Origin: Dactylorhiza incarnata
Lineage: Eukaryota; Streptophyta; Magnoliopsida; Asparagales; Orchidaceae
NCBI GenBank assembly: GCA_033032865.1
Contig: JAWHQI010000065.1
Span: 62,001 to 126,000, forward strand
Reading direction: 5' to 3'
DNA length: 64,000 nt
Positions 45,135 to 55,690 of the stretch are shown one piece after another. The position numbers were made by a program, and so were the translations under genes. Each line of letters starts with the position of its first letter. Within the stretch, counting starts at the first letter, position 1. Below the pieces are notes generated by a model. That model saw nothing but the letters and a program-made list of their open reading frames with translations, was not told where the DNA came from and ran no database searches.

Positions 45135-47395
45135 CTTACATCTTCCCTCAAACCTGATCGTTCGCCAAGAGATGGCGCTGCGATCAATGGTGCAGGTGGT
45201 GTTGAGCACTCGGCTCGCGCAGCAAAAGTGAGAGCGTGCTGCAAAGTCTCCATGACCCTGGTCGTCACTTGGTCCCTCTTCTCTAGCCATGACGTTCGCT
45301 TGAGTTCTTCTGTGCTTGTCACTCTCCACGCTCACCGCACCATAATGTTGAAACCGACAACTCGGTCTCTGTGGAGTTCGGGGTCCCAAAAAAGGGGTGA
45401 CCGCGCACTTACTACGCTCAAGTAAACGATCTAGGCACAAGACTAGGAACTCGAAGTACAGATCCAAGGTCTCAGCGTGGAGGTCCCACCACACACCCGG
45501 AAGACTAACTAACTCTACCCCTCCCAAGCCAAAGACTGAGCTAAGGCACCTTTGGAGGGCTCTCTTGGCCGGCCAGAATCTCAGAGCCGACCCCTTCCTC
45601 TCCATAGGTGCACCTCCCTGGATCTATGCAAAGCCTTTCTCGTCCGGTCGATCAATATCGTACTCCCGCCTAACCGTTTTACTATACGCAGACCAAATGG
45701 GGCTGCCAACAGCGTGACTCCGCTGTTCCGGGAGACTATTAGCGGACCCTCAGGGAGTTTCCAAATAAGTTTCCCTCTGGGCCCCCACTGTGTGAGGGGT
45801 CCACGAGGACTTTACTTGACTACGATATAAAAGATAAATAAAATACAAGCATCATAGATTACAGGAATATAAATTTCATACTTCGGCACGCAGGCCGGCA
45901 ATATAAATAAATAAGGCCTTCTCGGGCCGGCACAACCTTGGGCTTAAACCCGCTATTTCCCGCTTTGTTCTGCAACACCTGTACGCCAACGACCTGCCAA
46001 GCGATGGCAAGCTGAACATCGATCAACTACAACGGGCCAAAGCCTATCGACCCTACCCCTTTTTATGGGGTGGCAATATTTCGCCCCTGCAAGCAAGTAG
46101 TATGCAACTTCCTCGGAGTCTTCTCCGGGAACCCCAGAACATCACCAATCCGGATTGACATATCCGGATGGGCTTCACACAGCATGCCTAAGTCCGTACT
46201 CGCGCTTCCGGACTCTAATGCAATTATAAGCGGGGATGTAAACATCGACCCGTCGGAGCGCTCCCTTCCTCCACCCGTTGGTGGAGAGGGGCTTCCATGC
46301 AAATATGAGAATTAAAGGCTTCACCTGCCCGAGTTGAAATTCGTTACCCTTGACGCGTGTTCCGCAAGCACGGCTCGGTCCTGGCTCACGAGCGACTCTC
46401 GCAGCGGCCGTCTACGCACAGATCTGGCCTCCTCGTGCTGAGTCATGCTCTAAATTGACTACAGGATAGGAGCTCCTGGATGTTCTTCCTCCAAGCGGCC
46501 ACAGGAGAGAAGCTCCCGGCCGATCTCGCTCCGAGCGGCCACGGGAGAGGAGCTCCCGGCCGATCTCGCTCCTAGCGGCCACGGGAGAGGAAGATCCCGA
46601 CCACTATGGTGCCGGGCGGCGGCGGCGGGAGGAATAAGGCCCGGGGGCCCTTTGACCTAGGTGGTGAGAAGAACTCCAGAGCTCGGCGCCGGCTACAGGC
46701 AGTGACAGTGAGGACTGCTCCGAGCGGATCACAGCGGCGAGGTCGGTCGGCGACTACTCCGAGCAGATCTCGACTCCAGGCGGCAGTCGGAGGTGAAGCC
46801 CAAGGCTTACATGCTACAGGCGGCGGCAGTGGGATGGAGAACCCCCGATCTTGCACGGCGACGGCGAGAGAAACCCCTGGTCGGACTATCTCTGGGCGGC
46901 AACGAGGGAGAGGGGCGAGGGAGAGCGATGGGAGGGCTTCGTGTGACCTGCAGCTCGAGCCTCCAACAGGGATCGGGAGCGCCGTCCCCATTCCTAAATC
47001 CCCCCATCGGTATTTCCGGGCTTGCCCTAACTGGCCCCTACCCATCCCCTCCCCTTTTCTCCTTTTATTCGCCAACTACATGTATTAAGTATCTAATATT
47101 TATAAAATATATTTTCATATATATAAAATATACATATATATGTTTATATACATACATACATATATACATGTATATTTATATATATACATACAGATTTACT
47201 ATCCGCACGCCATATTTACTATCCGCTCATGGGAACCCGTGACCCACACCCCGATTCCTTAGTCCTTAGGAGTTAGAATCCCTATCGGCAGACCACGCTC
47301 TTCAGGCTCACTCGGATCAATGCTAGCCAATCACAGGGCAACTCGGGTCCCAACTATTTGGGGAGGGTCACACCCGACGGGTATGGGGTTGTACA

Positions 47396-48711
47396 ATTGT
47401 AATGTGATCCGACAATCCCCATTTTGTGCGTGCGTGCTTTTCAATTTTTTAGTGTTCCTACTCACTTGATGCATTCTTCAATGTTCATTGTAAATGAATC
47501 TGACTTATGATCCAACTTTTGAAATCATTTCAAACCCTAGATCACTAGATAAATTTTACCCATTAATGTCGTGTGATTTTGTGTTTTTATTGCTTAATCA
47601 AAATATTTAGATTTGAAAAAGTATTATAATTTGTTTTGTGATTCAAATACTTTAAAATTTTAATACAAGTTTCTTTAATTTATTACTAATTTTCTTACAT
47701 TTTAGGTTAATTTTTGGGAGTTCATTTAAGCCCTTATTAAGCACACTTTTTTTTATTGACAATTTGTTTGAATTTTATTTAGAAGATTTAAATTGATTTT
47801 CTAGTTATTTAATTTAGGAGATTGTTAAAAGAAAACCAAAAATGGCTAATCGCACACAGAAGATCCTAAAATTCAAAATATTAGAGTGAGTTAATATAGA
47901 TAAGTATATTTTCATTTTACTTATACGAAATTCAAAATACTAGAGTGAGTTAATATAGATTTTGTTTTGAAAGTGGCGAGGAGATACACAAATTATTAAT
48001 TAAAATTAAGATTATTAATACGAGACAAGTAAATAATTTATCTTATTTAAGCATGCATATATGGGAGATAATTTAAAAAAATTTGTTAAAGAATTATGAA
48101 ATGCGTTTCTTAATTATTAGATTAATAAAAAAGAATAGTCTTTAAATAAACTCTTATCATTCATTTATGAAAGTTCTTGATCTCTCAAAAGTATCTAGAC
48201 ATCACTACTCTAAATCTGCTGAACTATGTTGCTAAGCCTTTCCTGCTGCATGCGGGCTCTCGGGAAATGACGCAACCGTCTGCATTTCTTAATTATTAGA
48301 TTTTATGTATGTTCACTGTTGGAGTGTTGCCTATTTTTGTATCCAAGGTTAAAATGGTTGTACGAAATATTACAAAAATTTATAATTTTAGTTTTAGTTT
48401 GTTGTTAAACATATTGGTTTATCGTTAACAATTTTGTTTGCAAATGTTTGCTTTGATTTGTTGTTAGCAATGATTTGCCCATAATCATTTCTGATTTGCT
48501 TTTAACAATCCCCTTAATTTAAACCTTTCTTTGCATAGACCCAGCAAGATCAAATTGATCAAAAGCGCGGATTAGTGGAAACATGAAACTCCATATAAAT
48601 TTATTTTATACTGTTCTTCTCATGATTTAATTGCTTCTTCTCACTTTAATTGCTTTGAATTGCATCCTTTCTGCAACAACCTAAATGCATACCTGTCAAA
48701 ACCCTTCTTAA
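47396..48711. other. AT-rich intergenic region downstream of ABCG fragment
   Basis: No coding region is seen. A 33-bp direct repeat with one or two changes ('gaaattcaaaata(t/c)tagagt' and following) occurs at about 47870-47905 and 47928-47962. The region includes the 3' flank of the reverse-strand ABCG fragment, but I cannot identify a poly(A) signal with confidence. Confidence 0.5.
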
Positions 48712-49598
48712 CTACCTCCGCTGGAAACTCCAATATCGAATGCAGAATGTATAAACGAACGCGAAGAAGACGGCAAATCCTACAAGCACAACCGCCATAA
48801 TGCCCTTGTAGTCGTTATTGTAGCCGAAATGGTTCATAACATAGTCTCTGATTTGCTGATCTTCCTGACCTGGCACCTTTAAAAAGTCATACGCGTCGTT
48901 GTATTGTGTCACAATCAAACCGTATAGTGTCCACGACAGAGGGTTGATCCAGTAGAACCAGACCCACCACACGGGAAGTTCCTGCAAACGAGAAAACTCC
49001 ATTAGATCTGACTTCCAGCCTCCAAACTTGAATGATTTTGGGGAAGTCCAGGTGTTTACATAAATGATCCAATAAATAAAACTAATGGACTTGTTCTTCA
49101 ATTTCGTTCCTATTTGGCTCAATTTTGGACGCTGTAAGACACCTGACCGACACTGCCGCGCCTGCCGATTTGGGGAGGGCGCGGTGGCCACCGCCGTGGG
49201 CTATCGCTGTTTAACATCATTTTCTGTCGTGGAGACCCTCCCGCATTCAACTAGCGGGCAGCAGTGGCAGTAGGTTCTTTTCAGCAATATCCAAGCCAAC
49301 GAAGCCTTAGAAAACACACTGCTTTGGAGAGTCGGATACTCACCAGTTTGGGGATGAAGAAGCCAGAAAAAAGTTCGAAGAGAAAAAATAGGCTTGCCGA
49401 TGAGATTCCAGCGACTTGCGGGTTCGGAGAAACTGCCACAGACATCATCCCATAGTAGGTGAAGTAAAGGAAGGAAATAAAAGAGATGAGGAAGAACCAC
49501 AGGAATTTCAATGCAGCCCACTGGAAGCTCATCATGTAGTATACTATAAGTGTGTAGTACACTGACTGGCAAAGAACATATGGTATCTCAATGACTAC
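48712..49598 (-). pseudogene. PDR-type ABCG transporter, last two exons
   Basis: Two minus-strand exons join in phase 0. The penultimate exon is 49598-49344 (85 codons), preceded by a GCAG acceptor and followed by GTGAGT. The last exon is 48981-48712 (89 codons plus TAG), preceded by TTTGCAG. The first encodes [20 protein letters not shown] ... [20 protein letters not shown] ... FSGFFIPKL; the second ELPVWWVWFYWINPLSWTLY-GLIVTQY ... ending YWSFQRR. These are transmembrane segments of the second membrane domain of full-size plant ABCG (PDR) exporters, plasma-membrane pumps for hormones and defence compounds. The exons are intact, but nothing upstream is found: a retroelement begins at 49670. 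It is a 5'-truncated gene remnant unless the rest lies beyond the insertions. Confidence 0.88.
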
Positions 49599-49669
49599 CT
49601 GCATCCAAGAGTGACAACAAATTATAAATACAAAATTATAAGAAAGAGAGAAACAACGTGAGATCAATA

Positions 49670-49716
49670 TAAAAAGACTCTAATACTAGAAAACCACCGG
49701 CGTGAGATCCATAACA
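49670..49716 (-). repeat. Truncated 3' LTR of small LTR element
   Basis: 47 bp match the first part of the LTR at 50888-51249 (shared 'tctagtattagagtcttttt'). The match ends at about 49670, next to the ABCG intron. Confidence 0.7.
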
Positions 49717-50114
49717 CTCCACCCATCCTTGAAGTCGAGCTTGCCCTCAAGCTCGAACTCCAATAGATTGATCGACGCCTCTAGCTTCTTGATTTCACGC
49801 CAAAACAGTGCCTGGTAGCGCGTCGCGGCGGCGTTAGCGGTGATGAGCAGCGGAGGCGCCGTTGGAAAGACGAGCGGCTGAAGGATTGGGACTGGTGGGG
49901 CCGGTGGAGTGGCGCGAGGCAGCAACCGCAAGGCGGTTGAAGGGACTGGCAAAGCAGGGGCCGGCGGAGCAAGGGCCGACAGAAAATGCGGCGAGGGGTG
50001 CGGAGGGACCGGCAGAGCAGGGGGCGGTAAAAGAAGCGGCAAAGTGACGACTACAGGGGCTGGTGACGGCGGTGGAATGACAAGGAATTGTTTACTTTTT
50101 CGGGCGGCGATCAT
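49686..50114 (-). CDS. Proline-rich frame of the small LTR element
   Basis: A minus-strand frame of 142 codons begins MIAARKSKQFLVIPPPSP, continues with a long Pro/Ala/Leu-rich section, and ends with RYQALFWREIKKLEASINLL and EFELEGKLDFKDGWSVMDLT. It may extend upstream (THRLDAAIITLLADMIAARK). It resembles the leader or gag-like region of small plant LTR elements, but I do not recognise a domain. It could simply be an open stretch of GC-rich DNA. Its last codons run into the start of the 3' LTR. Confidence 0.35.
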   Translation of the reverse strand: MIAARKSKQFLVIPPPSPAPVVVTLPLLLPPPALPVPPHPSPHFLSALAPPAPALPVPSTALRLLPRATPPAPPVPILQPLVFPTAPPLLITANAAATRYQALFWREIKKLEASINLLEFELEGKLDFKDGWSVMDLTPVVF

Positions 50115-50873
50115 GTCGGCGAGTAGGGTGATGATGGCGGCATCGAGACGATGTGTCTCGTGCGCGAGCCGCGCAGTCTTCGAATCGCAAGGTGGGGTTA
50201 TCGTAGATATCGTTGAGGATAGAAATAATTAATTAATTACCGAGCACAGTAATCAATTAAATATATTTATACATATATCAATGAACTAAGAAAGGCCCTA
50301 GCCCGTGAATAGGGCTGCAATGGAATGGACACGAGGAGGGAAGGGGGAATCGATGGGATGTATGGCGTTGGAGAGAAAGCACGAGAAGGCCTACAGAAAG
50401 GCAGGCGTCTGGGATTTCCTGCTATGCGGAGGGCTCGAGAAGCGCAGGGCTCAAAAAAAAAGTTGTTGCTGCTGGGACGATCGAGGAGTTTGCGGTCTCT
50501 GGAGGAAGACGACGTGGAAGGCGATGGATCGACGGTGTCGTCAATCTGCGGCAGAAGACGGAGGCGATGGACACGACGGTGTCGTCGATCAGCAGCAAAG
50601 CAGAAGAACTAGCCGATGTCTGTGAGCGTCGATGCAGGTTGCCGATGTCTGTGATCGAAATACATAAATAGAGGAATGCGTATCCGATCGAAGATGGGGC
50701 TCGAAATCGTCAAGCGTGGTTGCTGGTATCGAGGAAGCAGCGGGAAAACAGGAGCAGCGTCGGATGGAGGGGCTTTTGATGGCTCCTCCGTGTGCGTCCA
50801 GAGATGAAGGAAACAACGTCGGTTGTAGCGGCAAAGGAGAAGACGAAATCGCAGCGGGAAGAGGAGAATCGGT

Positions 50874-50886
50874 GGCTCTAATACCA
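50874..50886 (-). promoter_or_regulatory. Primer-binding site of small LTR element
   Basis: On the minus strand TGGTATTAGAGCC begins one base after the LTR end. It differs by one base from the usual TGGTATCAGAGC. Confidence 0.75.
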
Positions 50887-50887
50887 A

Positions 50888-51249
50888 TGTGTTATGTGCT
50901 TTCCGGAGGAGGGAACGGAGGAGTGGCCGGAGGCGGAGATGATGGTGGCAGGAGATACAACGGAGCTATAGTTGCGGTTGCCTAAGCGGGGCTTACTCGG
51001 GTGGAGAAAGCTTCCAAGATCTCTTTAGGGTTTAGGAAAAAGACTTTCATTCATTGATTCTCTTCTTACATGACAAGGCCTGCTTATATAAGGCTCCAAT
51101 GGCACGGGCAGAAATACCCGGTACAAAGAAAACATGCGAAATATTAAAACACATAAAATACTACGACGCACATAATGTGACACGATATAATATGACTCGA
51201 TATAAAAAGACTCTAATACTAGATAACCAACGGTGTGAGATCCAAAACA
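50888..51249 (-). repeat. 5' LTR of small LTR element (362 bp)
   Basis: On the minus strand it runs from TGTTTTGGATC to CATAACACA. It has a TATA-like palindrome CTTATATAAG at 51083-51092 and 'aaaccctaaagagatcttgg' further down. The outer flank (51250 onward) shows no matching duplication to the ABCG side because the other LTR is truncated. Confidence 0.72.
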
Positions 51250-52543
51250 GTATGTCGTGGATGATAATGGAGATTAATTTCCTGAAAATGTTCTAGATTG
51301 TTTTTCATTACTTTATTTGGATATTTGCGGAATTAATTGTTGACTTTTGGAATTAATTAATAGAACAGGATTAGGTGAAACTGATGAGCTGAGAGTGGGA
51401 AGTTTGCTGAAGAAATTTAGCCCACTATTGTAGGATATTGTAGCAACTTAAACCCATAACGTCTATATTGAGCCTGATTACATCTCCAATTCCCTATTTT
51501 CCTTCCTATTTCCGCATATAAACAACTAAATGTGAGAGATGTTTCCAGATGGGTTAAGTCAAGAGGCAAAGATTGCTGATTTTGAGCTTAAGAAAAAAGA
51601 CAAGTATTTGAGTTATTTTAGTCAATAGATACAATCAGTTTTAGACTCTTAGCAAGAAATGAACATCTAAAGATGATAATCCATAACGTTCCCTAACAAC
51701 TGGCAATTAGAAAAAAAGGTGGAAGCAATGGCATTGAAGAAGGGACAATGAATATTGACAAGTTCGATGGCGAGAATTGAAGGTATTAAAGGTTCCACAT
51801 CAAAGATAACATGTTCTGATAAAAGTTGCATTTTCTCTCTTTGAGGTAATGAAGCGTGTGACCATGAGCCAAGATGACTGAGATCATAGATAGACAAGAA
51901 TTGGAAGGTATATGCATGCCTGTGACATAATATTTTTATAAATATTTTGCATGAGAGACATGTATGAGATCTCATATTAAAGTCTTCTACAACAAAAAAT
52001 CTTCAATCTCAGGGCAACTGAAGACACTTCTGTAACAAAACAGAGCTTAATAACTCCAATGAGGCTATGTGGAAGCTTCATAACTAACACAGAATTTGAT
52101 CTTTGTTGAAGAACTGGATGCAAAATGTTCTATCTCAACCTTCAACAATGAAACTTGGAAGGTGGCCAAATGCGTTATGGTGATGGTGAGATGAATTCAG
52201 ATGGCACATGGTATGTTACTTCAAACACCATCAAATATGACATATTATGGACTCATATTCTAACATAGACGTGGTTTCAATGACTTGGAAATCTGGTTGA
52301 GAAAGAGATGAGTAAATTGTGATTAATTTGTAAGTAAACAATTCGGGAGTCTAAGAATTTTAGTTTTCGTAAAAGCATTATCACCGGTAAGTAGAGGGCT
52401 AAGTTGAAGTCTAAGAATTTTAGTATTATTAGTAAGCAGAGGGATAATATTGCCCTAGTTGAAGAATCCAAGACTAAGAAGTTGAAATTTGATCATACCA
52501 ATATGGGACCTTCCCCGATAAAATTCATGGGGGCTCAATTAGT
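51250..52543. other. Unassigned AT-rich region
   Basis: No recognisable gene is present. A 102-codon minus-strand open frame (51667-51975) has no motif I recognise. At 52340-52450 a word 'agtctaagaattttagt' occurs twice about 60 bp apart, each followed by 'taag(t/c)agaggg'. I do not find further ABCG exons here. Confidence 0.4.
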
Positions 52544-52727
52544 TGAGTATGAAAATATATTATTCTAGATCTACTTTTCACATTACATTACACCTCTATT
52601 TATACATAATGAGGATATACCTTAGATCACCACTAGTAGTGTGGAATTAAAGAAGAGAAGGGAGAAATAATAAAGGTGTTGGGACTTCTTATGGGCTTTT
52701 AAAGTGGCCATTATGTACAATAATTCA
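52544..52727 (-). repeat. 3' LTR of minus-strand short-LTR copia (host element H)
   Basis: 184 bp run, on the minus strand, from TGAATTATTGTAC to CATACTCA. It shares 'tgtataaatagaggtgtaat' with the plus-strand LTR at 52982-53168. A polypurine tract lies just inside (52728-52741). Confidence 0.8.
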
Positions 52728-52741
52728 ACTCTCTCCCTCGA
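52728..52741 (-). promoter_or_regulatory. Polypurine tract of host element H
   Basis: On the minus strand GAGGGAGAGAGT lies directly before the LTR start TGAATT. It overlaps the end of the coding region (LEGES-stop). Confidence 0.8.
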
Positions 52742-52981
52742 GATGGGAGTAGAAATCGATCATTCCCAGTTTAGAGATATTATCAATAACGGTGTCACCC
52801 TTCAGGCTTTTAGTAAAGATACATGTTAGTTGATCTTGAGATTGGACGAACGATGTGCAGATGTTATCTTTCTCCAGATGTCTTCGATGAACTGTCTGTC
52901 AATTTCAACGTGCTTTCTTCTGTCATGTTGAACAAGAATATACGCATTGTTGATGGCCACTTTATTGTCACAATAGAGAGT
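52728..52981 (-). pseudogene. Copia RNase H C-terminus (host element H)
   Basis: The minus-strand frame reads NATLYCDNKVAINNAYILVQ, HDRRKHVEIDRQFI, then after one frameshift QDQLTCIFTKSLKGD and ISKLGMIDFYSHLEGES-stop. This is the end of a copia polyprotein (usually ADIFTKxL ... LGMxDIYxxLEGE). It is cut at 52981 exactly where the plus-strand LTR starts. Confidence 0.85.
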
Positions 52982-53168
52982 TGCATTGTTGTATATAAAG
53001 CCCACTATAAAAGCCCCTAAGAAGGCCTAGCTCCTTCGTTATTTTTCCTTCTCCTATTTAGTCCCACACCAGTAGTTGTGATTGAAGGCCTTTCCTCATT
53101 GTGTATAAATAGAGGTGTAATGTAATGTTAAAGTAGATTTTTGGGAATAACATATTTTCGCACTCTCA
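52982..53168 (+). repeat. 5' LTR of element P (187 bp)
   Basis: It runs from TGCATTGTTGTATATAAAGC to CGCACTCTCA. It aligns with the inverted LTR at 52544-52727 over its whole length. Confidence 0.8.
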
Positions 53169-53171
53169 AAA

Positions 53172-53183
53172 TGGTATCAGAGC
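53172..53183 (+). promoter_or_regulatory. Primer-binding site of element P
   Basis: TGGTATCAGAGC begins three bases after the LTR end. Confidence 0.9.
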
Positions 53184-53859
53184 AAGGAAAAATTCTTTCG
53201 CGACTATCTCACATTGCAAACTTTGTCTCGCACATATCTAGTCATGCTGCTTGTATCCCCCACTGCTCTTGTATTGATATTGTGCTCTCTTGTGTGTCCA
53301 TCGGTGCGTTCATGTACGTCTGAGTACTCGCACGCCAACGACTCGCACATATTGGTTTCTCGTCAATATTCTGACTAAAGTTCTCGCCGATTTTCGTCCT
53401 ATAGTTTTCATTCCTATACGCGGCTCTCGCTCATCGTTCTCCCACGACCAGGCACATGCTTCCTCTCGGACGAATCAAATTTTCTTCTCATATTGAGGTT
53501 CTTGTTTGTTCCCAGTGAACAAAGTTTCCAAGTCGACCTCCATTCCGAACGAGGTTCCCTTTAGTTCACTGATCTAGTGGTGTTTCCTTCCGTCTGAGGC
53601 TCTCACGTTTCTTTCCCGTTGAGCTCCTATATTTCTCTTCACCCCTGCTCACGTTAAGCTCTGTTCTAGTGTGTTCTCACGGGTCTTCGTACCGAACTTC
53701 TCTCCAGTTCTCATGCTTGAGCCCTGTTTAAGATAGCTCTAGCCTGAGCTTCCTTTTACACCGATCTCTATTTGCATGAGCTCTCGCCGGCTCCTATTTT
53801 GCGCTTGCTCTCGACCGGCCCGTTGCTCTCGCCCGAACCCCTCCTGCCCTGGCCTATTG

Positions 53860-53864
53860 GAGCA
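53860..53864. repeat. Target-site duplication GAGCA, left arm
   Basis: GAGCA precedes the LTR edge TGAAAGTGC and recurs at 55860-55864 after CCCAACA. Confidence 0.95.
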
Positions 53865-54161
53865 TGAAAGTGCACAGTGTGCCTCTGAGTATACTTTAGA
53901 GGGGGGGAGGGGGTGAATAGAGATTTAAAAACTTTTTCTACCCTAACTGAGCAAACACAATAAAACACTAAGTACTATGCTCCACCAATTCCACACACAG
54001 AATAAAACTAGTGCTGTTAAGTAAAGCAGGAAAACATTAAATGAAATGGGACAGCACAAAAACTTCACAACCAGAAGACACAAAGATTTTATAGAGGTTC
54101 CCCAAAATGTGGGTAGTCCTCCTCTCTTCTACCACCTGATAGGAATGCACCACTTGTGCCT

Positions 54162-54309
54162 GAGTCTTTTGAAAAGGAGATTCTTAGAACCACTGATCTT
54201 TTGATAAGGAGATCATGAACCAACCAGATCTTTTGATAAGGAGATCTTGAACCAATCAGATCTTTTGATAGGAGATCTTGAACCACTGAATCCTTTGGAA
54301 GAGGGATTT
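54162..54309 (-). repeat. Five-unit hairpin array, 32-bp period
   Basis: Units start at 54162, 54194, 54226, 54258 and 54288. Stems (plus-strand reading) are GAGTCT/AGATTC, TGATCT/AGATCA, AGATCT/AGATCT, AGATCT/AGATCT and AATCC/GGATT, with loops near 'tttgataagg'. Linkers are 'tgaacca(a)(c/t)ca'. Arms change together between units. The array is about 300-445 bp from the LTR 3' end, the same place as the hairpin array of the LTR at 9782-11515. Confidence 0.75.
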
Positions 54310-55024
54310 TTAAAACTCTGTACAAGGGGGTGTAAGGAAAGAAGAGTAAGAAAGAAAAGAAGGAATCAGAAATCTGTTTTTCAGAATTCTGTAACAACAG
54401 TCTTTGAGGTGGTGTTCTTTGAGTGCTCTTCAGGATCTGTATCAGATTAACCCTAACTTATGATAGTGATGATTGCTAGGGTTTGTAAGCTCTTGATCCT
54501 TCTTCTCTCTGCTCTTATAGTAGTACTGCTGCTATATAATATTGATGAAGAAGCAGCAGTTGTTTCTCTGAGCAAAGTATATTCTTCTGTAGATCTTTCT
54601 TCAAGGGTTTGTACTGAGGAGAAGAAGACCCTTGACTGGGAGAGAGCGGTACTAGTTTTTCCTCTGTCTTTTAGGGTTCCAGCAGGAAGGAGAAGAAGAG
54701 GAAGCCCTAATCGACAACCATCTGAGAATGTGATGAATGCTCTGTGTTTTTCTTTCTGCTCATCCCTTTTATTGTCCCTCTTTAATTTGAATTTGATTTC
54801 CTTTTCTGGTATGTCCTGAAAAGGTATTTTGCCCTGGACAATTTCTCTTCCTTTCCTTCTTTAATTCACGACCCGTCCACCAACTGTAAGCTTGTTTCCA
54901 AGAATGCTTTTCTGTCCTCTTTTAATTCTTCTTTCTATTTGAGGCAATAAATGAGTCGTTGGAGAACGGTCTTCAGTATTATAGGCCATGAGAGAGGTCC
55001 AAAATGACAGCTGAAATGGTTTCC

Positions 55025-55690
55025 TTTTCAGACTGTATTCGACGTAGCGTCGAGTTCTCTTTCTCTCTTATCAACGCACCTTCGAGTTCTTGTAAGAGCA
55101 ACTTCGAATTCATTCTTGCTCTGATTGAACTCTGCTAGTCGACGTTGCGTCGATACCTTATCGACGTAACCGTCGAGTTGAAGGCTTGACTCTGAACTTC
55201 ATTATCTGCTTCGAAATGAAGTCGACGTTGCGTCGACTTTAGATGGCTTCGACGCATACCTCCTTCTGCGCTAAGGCTTCATTTGGCGCGGTGGCGGCGG
55301 TTGGCGGCGGCGGGTCGATCGGCGCGGGCGGACTGGAGGGGGAGAGCAGGGGATCGAAACGGAGCGGTTTCGAAGCTTTTCCCCCCTGCTGCGGGCGCAA
55401 ACGGAGGAAACGGAGACGGCGGTCTGTTTGGTTAGCCGCTGTGCGGGAGCGTTTGCTCCAAACGTCGGGCGAAAACGCCAAGCCAAATGAAGCCTAAGTT
55501 GAAGTAGAAGCTCCGTCGACTTCTCAAGATACTTCGACAGGTCCTTGGCCTCTACGTCGATAACCTTTCGACGTAACGTCGACTTGAATTACTTCGACAG
55601 AAGGGTTGGACCACTTGGACTTCTAGTCAGAGTAGCGTCGACATTAACTCGATGTTGCGTCGATTTCTATTCGATGCAAATGTTAACTCT
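55025..55690 (-). repeat. GTCGACGTTGCGTCGAC-type motif cluster
   Basis: More than ten words such as TCGACGTAGCGTCGAG, GTCGACGTTGCGTCGA and TTCGACGTAACGTCGAC are spread over the presumed U3. Each is an imperfect CpG-rich palindrome with centre GTTGC or GTAAC. A MITE (55275-55494) interrupts the cluster. Confidence 0.75.
55275..55494. mobile_element. Tourist-like (PIF/Harbinger) MITE, 220 bp
   Basis: Terminal inverted repeats GGCTTCATTTGGC are perfect over 13 bp. The flanks are TAA (55272-55274 and 55495-55497), the target preference of PIF/Harbinger. The interior is strongly GC-rich (GGCGGCGG words), unlike most MITEs. No transposase. Open frames in it are compositional. Confidence 0.9.

Larger units (their letters stand above)
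44219..47395. mobile_element. 3.18-kb duplicated body, copy 2
   Basis: It is collinear with copy 1 throughout, with scattered single-base changes and a few short indels (for example near 46515). It ends at 'ggggttgtaca', after which the two copies differ. High similarity implies recent duplication or two recent insertions of the same element. Confidence 0.75.
49670..51249 (-). mobile_element. Small non-autonomous LTR retroelement
   Basis: On the minus strand a 362-bp LTR (51249-50888) starts TGTTTTGGATCTCACACCG and is followed by a primer site. About 1.17 kb of internal sequence follow, then a second LTR start TGTTATGGATCTCACGCCGG at 49716. That second LTR is homologous for about 47 bp and then breaks into the ABCG intron. 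The internal part has no protease, integrase or reverse transcriptase, so it depends on proteins of another element. The 3' LTR is truncated. Confidence 0.72.

Noticed and set aside
39238..47395. The two 3.18-kb bodies as the LTR pair of one retrotransposon
   Set aside because: There is no primer-binding site after copy 1, no polypurine tract before copy 2, no internal coding region in the 645-bp spacer, and no TG start at the shared left edge.
49600..49680. Further ABCG exon just upstream of 49598
   Set aside because: The sequence is AT-rich intron with an acceptor at its end and then retroelement LTR; no PDR motif is readable.
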